Shown here: positions 1 to 9,596 of the stretch, one piece after another
Numbering within the stretch: position 1 is the stretch's first letter
Layout of the letters: each line of letters starts with the position of its first letter
NCBI GenBank assembly: GCA_000432595.1
Contig: HF996868.1
Span: forward strand, 62,001-126,000
DNA: 64,000 nucleotides
From: Clostridium sp. CAG:710
Lineage (GTDB): Bacteria; Bacillota_I; Bacilli_A; RF39; UBA660
Direction: 5' to 3'
Program-made: the position numbers and the translations under genes
Notes under the pieces: generated by a model
Database searches by the model: none
What the model was told of the DNA's origin: nothing
The model's input: the letters and a program-made list of their open reading frames with translations, nothing else

Positions 1-1396
<1,396 letters not shown>

Positions 1397-1399
1397 TCA

Positions 1400-3499
1400 T
1401 TAATTAATTTTGCTTAAGCTTTTGTGATTTTTCATTAATTTTCTTATTCCATATGGATGTTTAAACGCTATAGAAACAAGTGTATTTGTTACTTCTACTA
1501 CTTTTCCTTGTCCAAATATTTCATGATATACATAATCTCCAACTTGATAATCAACGTCTTCTTTTCTAAAGTGCTCCTCTTTCTTCATCTTTTCTTGTTT
1601 ATTAAATTCTTTTTCTGTGAATGCTTTATCTATTAATTTATCATCTATTTCTGATAAGAATCTACTTGATGGATTTGCTTGTTCTCTACCAAATAGAGTA
1701 CGCATTTTTGCGTTTACTAAATAAAGTTTTTTTCTTGCACGTGTTATTGCCACATACATTAGTCTTCTTTCTTCTTCTACCTCATTATTATCTAATAAGG
1801 AATTTATATGTGGAAATATTCCTTCTTCAAGCCCTATTACAAATACATAATCAAATTCTAGTCCTTTTACAGAATGTACTGTCATTAAACTAATTCTATT
1901 TTTATTATCTTTATATTCGTTTACATCACTTACTAAACTTATTTCTAATAAGAAATCTTCTAGAGATACCAATCCATATTGTTCTTCAAATGCTTTAGTA
2001 ATCGATTTAAACTCCTCTAAGTTTTCTAATCTTATATCAGCTTCAAGTGAAGATTCTGCCTTGTATTCGCTTCTCATTCCAGTAACATCTAATACTTTAT
2101 CAACAAGTTCAGTTAATGTTATGTTTTTTGATATTTCTTTTAGGCTCTCAATTATTTTTTTGAATTCTAATTCTTTCCCTGATGAAATTACTTCATAAAT
2201 ACTTTTATTTTCTATTGCAGCAATATTTATTAAGCTATTTACCGTTTTATTACCTATTCCTCTTTTTGGAGAATTAATAACTCTAAGTAAGCTTATGTCA
2301 TCTTTTTCATTATATATAAGTCTTAAATATGCGATTAAATCTTTTATTTCCTTTCTACTATAGAAATAGAAACTACCTACTACTCTATATGGTAGATTTT
2401 CTTTTAGTAATTCTTCCTCCATAATACGTGATTGAGCATTTGTTCTGTATAAAACTGCGATATCTTGATAATTTATACCATTTGATAGTAATTTTTTTAT
2501 TTCTCTTATTACATAGAATGCTTCATCTCTTTCATTAAACGCTCTAAAGTATGTTATTTTTTCACCTTTTCCTTTGTCTGACCAAAGGTTTTTTGACTTT
2601 CTTTCTTTATTATTTTTTATAACTGAGTTTGCAGCTTCTAGTATTGTATTTGTTGATCTATAGTTTTGTTCTAGTTTTATTGTAGTTGCATCTTTGTAGT
2701 CTTTTTCAAAGTTAAGAATATTTCTATAGTTTGCTCCTCTAAAACCATATATTGATTGGTCAACATCTCCAACAACGCATATATTTCTATACTTTGAACT
2801 GATTAGTTTTGTAAGTACGTATTGTGCTTTATTTGTATCCTGATACTCATCTATTAATATGTATTTAAATCTTTCTTGATATGCATCTAATATCTCACTA
2901 TGTGATTTAAATAATTTGATTGGTAATACTAATAAGTCATCGAAATCTACTGAATTATTTTGTTTTAACTTATTTTGATACTTTTCGTATATCTTTAGTA
3001 CTACCTTTTCAAAATCACTTGCAGCATATTTTTCATATTCGTTTGGCTCTACAAGTTCATTTTTACAACCACTTATTTTATTTTTAATTGCGGATGGATT
3101 ATATATTTTACTATCTAAGTTTTCTTCTTTTAAAATTCTCTTAATTATAGTTAATGTATCATCACTATCTATTATTGTAAAATTTGAATTATATCCTAGA
3201 TATGAATAGTTTTCTCTTAGGATTTTAAGTCCAAATGAGTGAAATGTTGATACTTGTGCTTTTTTTGATATTTCACCTATCATTGAAAGTAATCTCTCGC
3301 TCATTTCTTTAGCTGCTTTATTAGTAAATGTTATTGCCAAAATATTATATGGATTTACTCCTAAGTTTTCTATTAAGTATGCTACTTTTGTTGTTAGTAC
3401 TCTTGTTTTCCCACTTCCTGCGCCTGCAAGAATTAAAAGTGGTCCACTGCATGATAAAACCGCTTTTTGTTGTTCTTTATTTAAATCATCTATTTTCAT
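1400..3499 (-). CDS. pcrA: ATP-dependent DNA helicase PcrA (UvrD/Rep family)
   Basis: A superfamily 1A 3'-5' helicase of 699 aa, close to the usual size for PcrA. Walker A GAGSGKT is at 26-32, motif II DEYQD at 217-221, and motif VI (VAITRARKKLYL) lies near the C-terminal third. The last ~50 residues (GDYVYHEIFGQGKVVEV) form the Tudor-like module that contacts RNA polymerase in PcrA/UvrD proteins. It unwinds DNA in repair, plasmid replication and transcription-replication conflicts. It is followed 12 nt later by ligA and preceded 11 nt upstream by a Fic toxin gene. No promoter is visible in that gap, so it is probably co-transcribed with the toxin module. Confidence 0.97.
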   Translation of the reverse strand: MKIDDLNKEQQKAVLSCSGPLLILAGAGSGKTRVLTTKVAYLIENLGVNPYNILAITFTNKAAKEMSERLLSMIGEISKKAQVSTFHSFGLKILRENYSYLGYNSNFTIIDSDDTLTIIKRILKEENLDSKIYNPSAIKNKISGCKNELVEPNEYEKYAASDFEKVVLKIYEKYQNKLKQNNSVDFDDLLVLPIKLFKSHSEILDAYQERFKYILIDEYQDTNKAQYVLTKLISSKYRNICVVGDVDQSIYGFRGANYRNILNFEKDYKDATTIKLEQNYRSTNTILEAANSVIKNNKERKSKNLWSDKGKGEKITYFRAFNERDEAFYVIREIKKLLSNGINYQDIAVLYRTNAQSRIMEEELLKENLPYRVVGSFYFYSRKEIKDLIAYLRLIYNEKDDISLLRVINSPKRGIGNKTVNSLINIAAIENKSIYEVISSGKELEFKKIIESLKEISKNITLTELVDKVLDVTGMRSEYKAESSLEADIRLENLEEFKSITKAFEEQYGLVSLEDFLLEISLVSDVNEYKDNKNRISLMTVHSVKGLEFDYVFVIGLEEGIFPHINSLLDNNEVEEERRLMYVAITRARKKLYLVNAKMRTLFGREQANPSSRFLSEIDDKLIDKAFTEKEFNKQEKMKKEEHFRKEDVDYQVGDYVYHEIFGQGKVVEVTNTLVSIAFKHPYGIRKLMKNHKSLSKIN

Positions 3500-3510
3500 A
3501 ATTACCTCAC

Positions 3511-4131
3511 TTATTTAGTATTCTTTTTTTCTTTTTCTAATGGTACTAGTCCTTTTGAAAATTCTAGTTCTAACATGCTTGGAAAAAAGTATCTATATGC
3601 GGTACCTTTTAACATATTTTCTTTATCGACTTTTGTATAATCAAGTTCTACTTCAAAAGGAAGAGTCTTATTTTTTAATAGTACTACTTCTCTTAAAAAT
3701 TCTCTTATACTTCTCCCATTACCTTCTCTAAATGGATGAACTCTTATTAAATCATAATAAAATGGTGCAAGTACAAATGCATACTCATCTTTTGTTTGCA
3801 CCCTATCTATTTCATTTGAATATCTTTCTATTACACTTTTTAATTCTTCCTCTATTAAACTTGGATCTGTAAAATTATATGTATTTTTTCTTAATGTACA
3901 AGTTCTATACTGACCTGCCCATGAATATAAATCGGAAAATAGAAATCGGTGTATATCTTTTAAGCCTTCAGCACTCGGAACAGTTAGTATTGGATTTAGA
4001 TGCAAAAATGCAAGGTGTGGAAGAACTAATTCTTTTTCTTTTTGCTCAAGGGTTTCTTTGTCAGTTATGCCTAGTTTATTTTTTAATACATTAGTTCCCT
4101 CTATTATGTATTTGTCCCAATTGTTGTCCAT
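3511..4131 (-). CDS. Fic/DOC-family protein (putative AMPylating toxin)
   Basis: A 206-aa Fic domain protein. The full catalytic signature HPFREGNGR is at residues 132-140 with R143 following, so H132, E136, N138 and R140 are intact. This favours NMP-transferase activity (typically AMP onto target proteins) over a dead homologue. The anti-parallel substrate flap region lies around residues 75-90 (YRTCTLRKNTYNF). The N-terminus lacks an inhibitory helix (class II), which fits a class I system with a separate antitoxin. The gene just upstream overlaps it by 41 bp and looks like that antitoxin. The target is unknown. Unusually, the module heads the pcrA-ligA operon. Confidence 0.88.
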   Translation of the reverse strand: MDNNWDKYIIEGTNVLKNKLGITDKETLEQKEKELVLPHLAFLHLNPILTVPSAEGLKDIHRFLFSDLYSWAGQYRTCTLRKNTYNFTDPSLIEEELKSVIERYSNEIDRVQTKDEYAFVLAPFYYDLIRVHPFREGNGRSIREFLREVVLLKNKTLPFEVELDYTKVDKENMLKGTAYRYFFPSMLELEFSKGLVPLEKEKKNTK

Positions 4132-4279
4132 TAATATTACCCCCTAAATTAAATTGTTTTATTAATCTTTTTTTTGTATCATCTATATTATCTTTTGTTA
4201 ATTTAACATCATCTTCCATTTCAATATTAGCTTTTGACATTTCTATTGCTCTTTCTATCATCTCATTAGTTATATTCAT
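4091..4279 (-). CDS. Small VbhA-like antitoxin partner of Fic
   Basis: A 62-aa, mostly helical acidic protein whose 3' end overlaps the fic start by 41 bp, the usual class I Fic antitoxin-toxin layout. Class I antitoxins block the Fic active site with an (S/T)xxxE(G/N) helix. Here the best match is N18-I-E-M-E22-D23: the inhibitory glutamate is kept, but S/T and G/N are replaced by N and D. Assignment rests on position, size and this weak motif. The ribosome binding site is GGTGGT. The 79-bp gap to the divergent gene at 4368 holds AT-rich -10-like sequences (TAAAAT, TATAAT) but no convincing -35. Confidence 0.6.
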   Translation of the reverse strand: MNITNEMIERAIEMSKANIEMEDDVKLTKDNIDDTKKRLIKQFNLGGNINGQQLGQIHNRGN

Positions 4280-4367
4280 TTTACCACCACACTACTATTA
4301 TATTTTACCATATATGAGATTTTTTTTGTAGTTATTTCATATAATTATTCATAAGGAGATGATAGTT

Positions 4368-5066
4368 TTGCCAAATATAATTGCTTATGGTGGTATGCCT
4401 TCTAAGAATTCCCCTAGTTTTTCTGAAGAAAGTTTTTTACTAGCAGACAAAGCTAAATTTATTGATGGTATTATGGTTGATGCATATCTAACTAGTGATA
4501 ATAAGGTTGTTTTGTCTGATGAATATTTATTAATGAATATGGGGATTGATAAGGAATATATAAATTGTGCTTCATATAATGATATTTTATCTATTAATAG
4601 TGGTTCTAAAATAAAAAGAAATCATTTAGTTTTACTGGATAAATTAAATGAATATTGTAATCCTGATACTATAGTATTAATAAATATAATTGGATGTGGT
4701 TATAAAAATAATGACGTTGTTAATTATATTAAGAATTTTGTTAGTAAGTCTAATATGAATATTTATCTTTATTCTAAGTCAAAAGATATCACAGAGGCTT
4801 TATTAGAATCTGATATTAATGCGAAAATCGGGGTTAAGGTTACTAACAAAGCTAGTTGGAATTATTCTTTTGATTTTTATGTGGTTGACATGTTTTGGGT
4901 TAATCAAGAAGAGATAGCAAAAAAATTAAGTGATGGATGTGAAATATTTATTGGGATAATCAATAATAGTGATGAAGTTAATAAGTTAAAAGTAGAATTA
5001 GGTAGTTCATTTTCTAAGTGTTACTTAGTTAGTAAAAGTCCAAGCGTAATTAAAAATTACCTTTAG
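4368..5066 (+). CDS. GDPD-like TIM-barrel protein lacking catalytic residues
   Basis: About 232 aa resembling glycerophosphodiester phosphodiesterase. The N-terminal NIIAYGG replaces the catalytic IIAHRG, PENT becomes a Ser-rich stretch, and the later HD is SD (VVLSDE). The residues that bind metal and do acid-base chemistry are therefore missing, and it is probably not an active phosphodiesterase. I prefer the TTG start at 4368: AAGGAG at 4353-4358 directly abuts the in-frame ATG at 4359 (no spacer) but sits 9 nt before the TTG. It is a soluble protein with no signal peptide, transcribed away from the Fic module. Its function is unknown, possibly ligand binding. Confidence 0.55.
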   Translation: MPNIIAYGGMPSKNSPSFSEESFLLADKAKFIDGIMVDAYLTSDNKVVLSDEYLLMNMGIDKEYINCASYNDILSINSGSKIKRNHLVLLDKLNEYCNPDTIVLINIIGCGYKNNDVVNYIKNFVSKSNMNIYLYSKSKDITEALLESDINAKIGVKVTNKASWNYSFDFYVVDMFWVNQEEIAKKLSDGCEIFIGIINNSDEVNKLKVELGSSFSKCYLVSKSPSVIKNYL

Positions 5067-5080
5067 GGCTTTTCTTTTTT
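5037..5080 (+). terminator. Probable intrinsic terminator after GDPD-like gene
   Basis: Two nested stems (AGTCC with GGGCT outside, GTAATT with AATTAC inside) overlap the gene's last codons and are followed by TTTTCTTTTTT. This separates the gene from the ABC operon, which has its own promoter. Confidence 0.55.
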
Positions 5081-5107
5081 CACACAAGATAAGTCTTTGC
5101 GTATAAT
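5079..5107 (+). promoter_or_regulatory. Promoter of the ABC transporter operon
   Basis: TTCACA at 5079-5084 (5/6 match to the -35 consensus), 17 bp, then a perfect TATAAT at 5102-5107. The start codon is ~25 nt beyond the predicted transcription start, so there is no room for a TPP or other known large riboswitch. Confidence 0.7.
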
Positions 5108-5137
5108 AAAATGTAATTATTATACGAGGAGGTTATT

Positions 5138-6124
5138 ATGAAAAAAAGAATAATTACCATTATTGCAATTTTGGGATTATTTATTTTAGTTTGCGCTGTT
5201 ATTTTTGATTTTAATTCAAAAAATAGTAAACTTACTAAGATAAAAGTTGCTGAAGTTGCACACAGTATTTTCTATGCACCACAATATGCAGCAATTAGTG
5301 AAGGATATTTTGAAGATGAAGGATTAGATATAGATTTAACTTTAACTCCAGGTGCTGATAAAGTTACTGCTGCGGTACTTTCAGGTGATGTTGATATTGG
5401 ATTCTCTGGAAGTGAGGCAACAATCTATGTATATAATGGCGGAGAAAAGGACTATTTAAAAACTTTTGCACAATTAACTCAAAAAGATGGAAGTTTCTTG
5501 GTTTCTAGAGAAAAAATAGACAACTTTAAACTTGATGATTTAAAAGGCAAAAAGGTAATAGGAGGAAGAGCTGGCGGTATGCCTGAAATGACATTTGAAT
5601 GGGCATTAAGAGGTGCTGGCATAAATCCTAAAACTGACTTAACAATTGATACTAGTATTGCATTTGCGGCAATGGGTGGTTCATTTATTGGAGGCAATGG
5701 TGATTTTGTTACTTTATTTGAACCTACTGCACTTGAAATAGAGCAACAAGGATATGGATATGTTGTTGCATCTATTGGTGAATTAGGTGGAGTTGTACCT
5801 TATACTTCTTATAGTGCTAAAATCAGTTACATTAATAGTCATAAAGACATAATTGAAAAATTTACTAATGCTGTTCAGAAGGGACTTGATTTTGTTCATA
5901 AAAATGATAGTGAAACGATTGCTAAATCTATCTTGGAGTTTTTCCCTGACACTTCTTTAAAGGATTTAACTAAGGTAATAGAAAGATATAAAAAACAAGA
6001 TACTTGGCCTAAGGCAACTAATTTTACTAAGGAGTCATTTGATCATTTACAAGAGATTATGATTGCATCTGGTGAATTAGAAAAAATGGTTGAATATAGT
6101 GACTTAATATATAGTAATGACTAA
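5138..6124 (+). CDS. NMT1/THI5-like ABC transporter substrate-binding protein
   Basis: A 328-aa periplasmic-binding-type protein (type 2 fold). An N-terminal hydrophobic segment at ~4-25 serves as membrane anchor or signal; it contains ILVC, a poor lipobox because -1 is Val. Typical family blocks follow: HSIFYAPQYAAISEGYFEDEGLDI, where the ligand-contact region begins, a VLSGDVDIGFSG strand-turn, and GGRAGGMPEMTFEWAL near the hinge. Relatives bind nitrate, sulfonates, the pyrimidine precursor of thiamine, or unknown ligands (B. subtilis YtlA). Nothing here fixes the substrate. The stop overlaps the ATPase gene by 8 nt, so the three genes form one import operon. Confidence 0.88.
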   Translation: MKKRIITIIAILGLFILVCAVIFDFNSKNSKLTKIKVAEVAHSIFYAPQYAAISEGYFEDEGLDIDLTLTPGADKVTAAVLSGDVDIGFSGSEATIYVYNGGEKDYLKTFAQLTQKDGSFLVSREKIDNFKLDDLKGKKVIGGRAGGMPEMTFEWALRGAGINPKTDLTIDTSIAFAAMGGSFIGGNGDFVTLFEPTALEIEQQGYGYVVASIGELGGVVPYTSYSAKISYINSHKDIIEKFTNAVQKGLDFVHKNDSETIAKSILEFFPDTSLKDLTKVIERYKKQDTWPKATNFTKESFDHLQEIMIASGELEKMVEYSDLIYSND

Positions 6125-6875
6125 TGTAAGTAATAAAATTTTAGAAATTAGTAATTTGAAAAAAATTTATCACGATAAAAATAGTGAAATAACTGCGATA
6201 GATAATATTAGTCTATTTATTAAAGACAAAGAATTTGTTTCTATTGTTGGACCTTCTGGTTGTGGTAAATCAACTTTATTATCAATCCTATCGGGTCTAG
6301 AGGAAAAATCAGGTGGGGATATATTATTAGATAAGAACCTAAAGGTTGGTTATATGCTTCAAAAGGATTCCTTATTTCCTTGGAGAACGATACTTGAGAA
6401 TTGTCTTGTTGGATTAGAGGTTACAAATACTTTAAATGATACTTCTAAAAAAAGAGTTATAAGACTTCTAGAGACATATGGGTTAAAGGATTTTATGAAT
6501 AAATATCCAGATTCGCTTTCTGGGGGAATGAGACAAAGAGTTGCTTTAATTAGAACACTTGCGACTGATCCTGATATACTTTTCCTTGATGAACCATTTT
6601 CGGCTTTAGATTATGTGACTAGACTTGCACTCTCTGATGATTTATACAGAATTATCAAAAATGAGGGAAAAACCGCTATTATGGTTACTCATGACCTTGC
6701 AGAAGCAATTAGTCTTTCAAATAGAATTGTTGTATTATCAAAAAGACCTGCTAGAGTTAAATGCATATATGACATAAAATTAACAGATAGTTCTACTCCT
6801 ATAAATAATAGAAAATGTAAGGAATTTAATTACTATTATGATAAGATTTGGAGGGACCTAGATGTACACTTATAG
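6117..6875 (+). CDS. ABC transporter ATP-binding protein (NitT/TauT type)
   Basis: A 252-aa ATPase subunit with Walker A GPSGCGKS at 45-52, Q-loop near 82 (LQKDSLFPW), signature LSGGMRQ at 134-140, Walker B ILFLDE at 154-159 and H-loop H192 (VTHD). The post-Q-loop sequence FPWRTILEN is typical of the SsuB/TauB/ThiZ group, which powers uptake of small organic anions or thiamine precursors. It overlaps the binding-protein gene by 8 nt and the permease gene by 14 nt, indicating translational coupling. Confidence 0.93.
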   Translation: MTNVSNKILEISNLKKIYHDKNSEITAIDNISLFIKDKEFVSIVGPSGCGKSTLLSILSGLEEKSGGDILLDKNLKVGYMLQKDSLFPWRTILENCLVGLEVTNTLNDTSKKRVIRLLETYGLKDFMNKYPDSLSGGMRQRVALIRTLATDPDILFLDEPFSALDYVTRLALSDDLYRIIKNEGKTAIMVTHDLAEAISLSNRIVVLSKRPARVKCIYDIKLTDSSTPINNRKCKEFNYYYDKIWRDLDVHL

Positions 6876-7656
6876 TGAGGAACACTTACTATTTCTAAAG
6901 AAAAGAAAAAGAAAAAAATTGTTTGTTTTATTCTTCCAAGTTTTAATAATAATTTCATTTCTGGTTGCATGGGAAATACTAGCTCGTAAAAATATAATTA
7001 ATACTTTCTTATTTTCTTCTCCATCTAATGTTTATAAATGTCTTATGGATTTATACCATAAAAATGGTTTATTTAATCATATTTGGATTACTACTTATGA
7101 AACACTTATTAGCTTTGCGTTAGCAAATGTAATTGGAATAGTTGTTGGCTCTATACTATGGTGGAATGATACACTTGCTAAGGTAGTTGATCCCTATCTT
7201 ACTGTTATTAATTCACTGCCTAAAGTAGCCTTGGGCCCTTTAATTATTATTTGGGTAGGTGCCGGAATTAATTCAATAATATTTATGGCACTTATGATTA
7301 GCTCAATAATTAGTATAATTAATATTTATAGTAGTTTTGTTAACACAGATAGCTCATTTATAACACTTATGAAATCATTTAAAGCTAGTAAATGGCAAAT
7401 ATATAAGAAGGTTATAATTCCTAGTAATTTGCTTAATATAATAAATAATTTTAAAATAAATATAAGTATGTCTTTAATTGGCGTTATAATGGGTGAATTA
7501 TTGGTTTCAAAAGAAGGACTTGGTTACCTTATTATGTATGGTTCGCAAATTTTTAATATAAAGCTTGTTATTGCATCTGTTGTTATTTTAGGAATATTAT
7601 CTTACTTTATGTATTATATAATCCACTTGATTGAAAAGAAACTAGAAAAAAAATAA
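6862..7656 (+). CDS. ABC transporter permease (SsuC/TauC/ThiX type)
   Basis: A 264-aa inner-membrane permease with about six hydrophobic helices, beginning at residue ~20 after a very basic KKRKRKK stretch. The cytoplasmic EAA coupling loop reads MKSFKASKWQIYKKVIIPS, the site that docks onto the ATPase. Its ribosome binding site (GGAGG) lies inside the ATPase gene. It completes a binding protein-ATPase-permease importer; two permease copies would form the channel. Confidence 0.92.
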   Translation: MYTYSEEHLLFLKKRKRKKLFVLFFQVLIIISFLVAWEILARKNIINTFLFSSPSNVYKCLMDLYHKNGLFNHIWITTYETLISFALANVIGIVVGSILWWNDTLAKVVDPYLTVINSLPKVALGPLIIIWVGAGINSIIFMALMISSIISIINIYSSFVNTDSSFITLMKSFKASKWQIYKKVIIPSNLLNIINNFKINISMSLIGVIMGELLVSKEGLGYLIMYGSQIFNIKLVIASVVILGILSYFMYYIIHLIEKKLEKK

Positions 7657-7687
7657 ATTGAGGTTTTTTGAAAACCCCAATTTTTTT
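7655..7687. terminator. Bidirectional terminator between convergent operons
   Basis: A 13-bp stem (AAATTGAGGTTTT pairing with AAAACCCCAATTT, one mismatch) is followed by a T-run on the plus strand and a mirror A/T run for the minus strand. It serves the permease gene and the PrsW-like gene, whose stop codons flank it. Confidence 0.85.
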
Positions 7688-8855
7688 ATTTTTTAACTTG
7701 TTCTTTTTCTAACTTTTTAGCATCATCTATTTGTTTTAGTCCTAAATTTATAAAGTATATTATTACTATCCATGCTGCTACTGTTAGCCCTACTCTAAAT
7801 AGTTCAAATGGTGCTTGGATAGGTAAATCCCAAAACCAATGTAATACTAATGGTATTATGCAAATTAATAGGAATCTCTTGTCATTTAAGTGCTTTTTAT
7901 CTAATTTATCAAAGCCCTTTACATACATAAGTGCTCCACCTTCAATTGTTGCCCATGCAACATGCATACCAGGCGCTAGTAACCCACGAAATTTAATTAC
8001 TTGTAACATTGTTTCTATTCCATTCTTCATACCATACCTTAATATATATCCTGCTGTTTCAAAGGCTCCAAATCCGGCACCTACTGCTGCACCTACAAGT
8101 AATCCATTTAATATATAATTACATTTTTTATTTCTAAATAAGAAAAATGCTATCACTACTATTTTTGCTACTTCTTCAACTAAACTTACAAAGAATGCAC
8201 CTTCAAAATTTAACGTTGCAGTTTTTTGTTCAAGGAATGGTAATGAATAATACAATATTGCAACAAAAAGTGATGCTCCTCCACCTATTATGAAATATTT
8301 TAATACCTTGTGAAATGGTAAATTTCTAAACAAATTAATTTCAAAGAAGAAAACTAGCACGGTTACTGGTACTGCAAAAGCAGCTAAAATTATCATTGCT
8401 GGTAAGAAGTTGGAATTTCCATAGTATATATATCCAACATAAGTAGGAATATATGCTATTAAGAAAAAAATTAACATCTTAAAATATACCCATGCACTTG
8501 CTTTCTTTGGATTTATATCTTTTATTTTGGGAGTAGTCTGCTCAGTTCCACATACAAACACTGAATCTATATCTTCATCTGTATGTTTTTTAAATGTATC
8601 TTTAAATAAATCTTTTACAGTTACATAATTTTCTGATTTTGCACCTGTTATTTTATCTAAGTTTTCTGTTATTAGATTGGTTGCTGTCTTTTTTTCTAGT
8701 GGAAAACCACATTCCGGACAATTTGTTTCATCACCTTTTAATTTTTTTCCACATTCTGGACATTTTTTAAAGCTTAATTTCATTCCGCAATGTGGACAAG
8801 TCTTTGCACTTGATGATACTTCTTTGCCACATTCACTACATTTTATTAGTGCCAT
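7686..8855 (-). CDS. Double zinc-ribbon PrsW-family intramembrane protease
   Basis: A 389-aa fusion. Two zinc ribbons open the protein (C6, C9, C20, C23 and C32, C35, C46, C49). After a charged linker come ~8 membrane helices from ~124. PrsW hallmarks are visible: EEVAK at 227-231, E266 in GAFETAGY, and H298 in MHVAW. PrsW proteins are membrane-embedded proteases; in B. subtilis PrsW cleaves an anti-sigma factor. No anti-sigma/sigma pair is nearby, so the substrate may be one of the two membrane proteins encoded upstream. The start overlaps the preceding stop (TAATG) behind AAGGAGG, so it is tightly coupled. The ribbon resembles that of the next gene upstream. Confidence 0.82.
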   Translation of the reverse strand: MALIKCSECGKEVSSSAKTCPHCGMKLSFKKCPECGKKLKGDETNCPECGFPLEKKTATNLITENLDKITGAKSENYVTVKDLFKDTFKKHTDEDIDSVFVCGTEQTTPKIKDINPKKASAWVYFKMLIFFLIAYIPTYVGYIYYGNSNFLPAMIILAAFAVPVTVLVFFFEINLFRNLPFHKVLKYFIIGGGASLFVAILYYSLPFLEQKTATLNFEGAFFVSLVEEVAKIVVIAFFLFRNKKCNYILNGLLVGAAVGAGFGAFETAGYILRYGMKNGIETMLQVIKFRGLLAPGMHVAWATIEGGALMYVKGFDKLDKKHLNDKRFLLICIIPLVLHWFWDLPIQAPFELFRVGLTVAAWIVIIYFINLGLKQIDDAKKLEKEQVKK

Positions 8856-9586
8856 TAGTTACCTCCTTCTGTCAATGACGATATTATATTTGATGCTACA
8901 TTATTAATAGCTTCTGAATTTTGATTTTCTTCCTTTGTTCCTACCATATATACTTTGTTATTAATTACAAATGCATATCTATTATCCACTACTAGATGGT
9001 TACTTGAGTAATAATTATAAGCTATTCCATAAACTGATTTTCCACCTATATTTCCACTTACTAAATCTATTGTTATTTGAACATTACCGTATTCTTCTCT
9101 TAATGCATCTGTAAACTTATTTAAAAATTGTACTGGATTATTATAATTATTATATTTTGCAATTATTATATATGGAATAAGTGCTCCTTTATTATCAATG
9201 TTTTGACCTACATATATTGCACCATCTTGTTCAGCCACTTTATAACTACTAGGATAGTTAAAGAATATTCCTAGATTTTTGCTTGTATATGAAAGTATTC
9301 CGTTATTGTTTTGTGGTGTATTACTGTTTGGTGTTTGGTTTGTATCTTGGTTTGTGTTTTGATTAGTATTCTGATTAATATCTTTTTTATTACCTGTGTA
9401 AAGTAGTATTCCTACTATTATTACTCCAATTATTATTAAGTATTTTAAATTGTTATTATTTTTTGTGATATTTGTTATCTTTTTTATACTTTCTTCTTTT
9501 TTATTTAGTTCATATCCACACTTTGGACATGACTCACATTGATCACTTATCTTGTGTCCACATTCTGGACATTTTATTAATGCCAT
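8855..9586 (-). CDS. Zinc-ribbon, single-TM protein with PsbP/DcrB-like domain
   Basis: A 243-aa protein. The start at MALIKCPECG is chosen because GGAGGGA precedes it; an upstream in-frame ATG would overlap the neighbouring gene. Layout: a zinc ribbon (CPECG..CPKCG) in the first ~25 residues, one membrane helix at ~45-62, a Asn/Thr/Gln-rich linker with repeated NTNQ, then an extracellular domain starting LGIFFNYPSSYKV that resembles PsbP/DcrB-type beta domains. The function is unknown. Sharing the MALIKC-ECG start with the following PrsW-like protein suggests a common cytoplasmic partner or duplication of the ribbon. Confidence 0.7.
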   Translation of the reverse strand: MALIKCPECGHKISDQCESCPKCGYELNKKEESIKKITNITKNNNNLKYLIIIGVIIVGILLYTGNKKDINQNTNQNTNQDTNQTPNSNTPQNNNGILSYTSKNLGIFFNYPSSYKVAEQDGAIYVGQNIDNKGALIPYIIIAKYNNYNNPVQFLNKFTDALREEYGNVQITIDLVSGNIGGKSVYGIAYNYYSSNHLVVDNRYAFVINNKVYMVGTKEENQNSEAINNVASNIISSLTEGGN

Positions 9587-9596
9587 ATTCCCTCCT

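Noticed and set aside
5066..5137. A TPP or other riboswitch for the THI5-like transporter.
   Set aside because: Only ~25 nt lie between the predicted transcript start and the ATG, and no THI-box-like sequence is seen.
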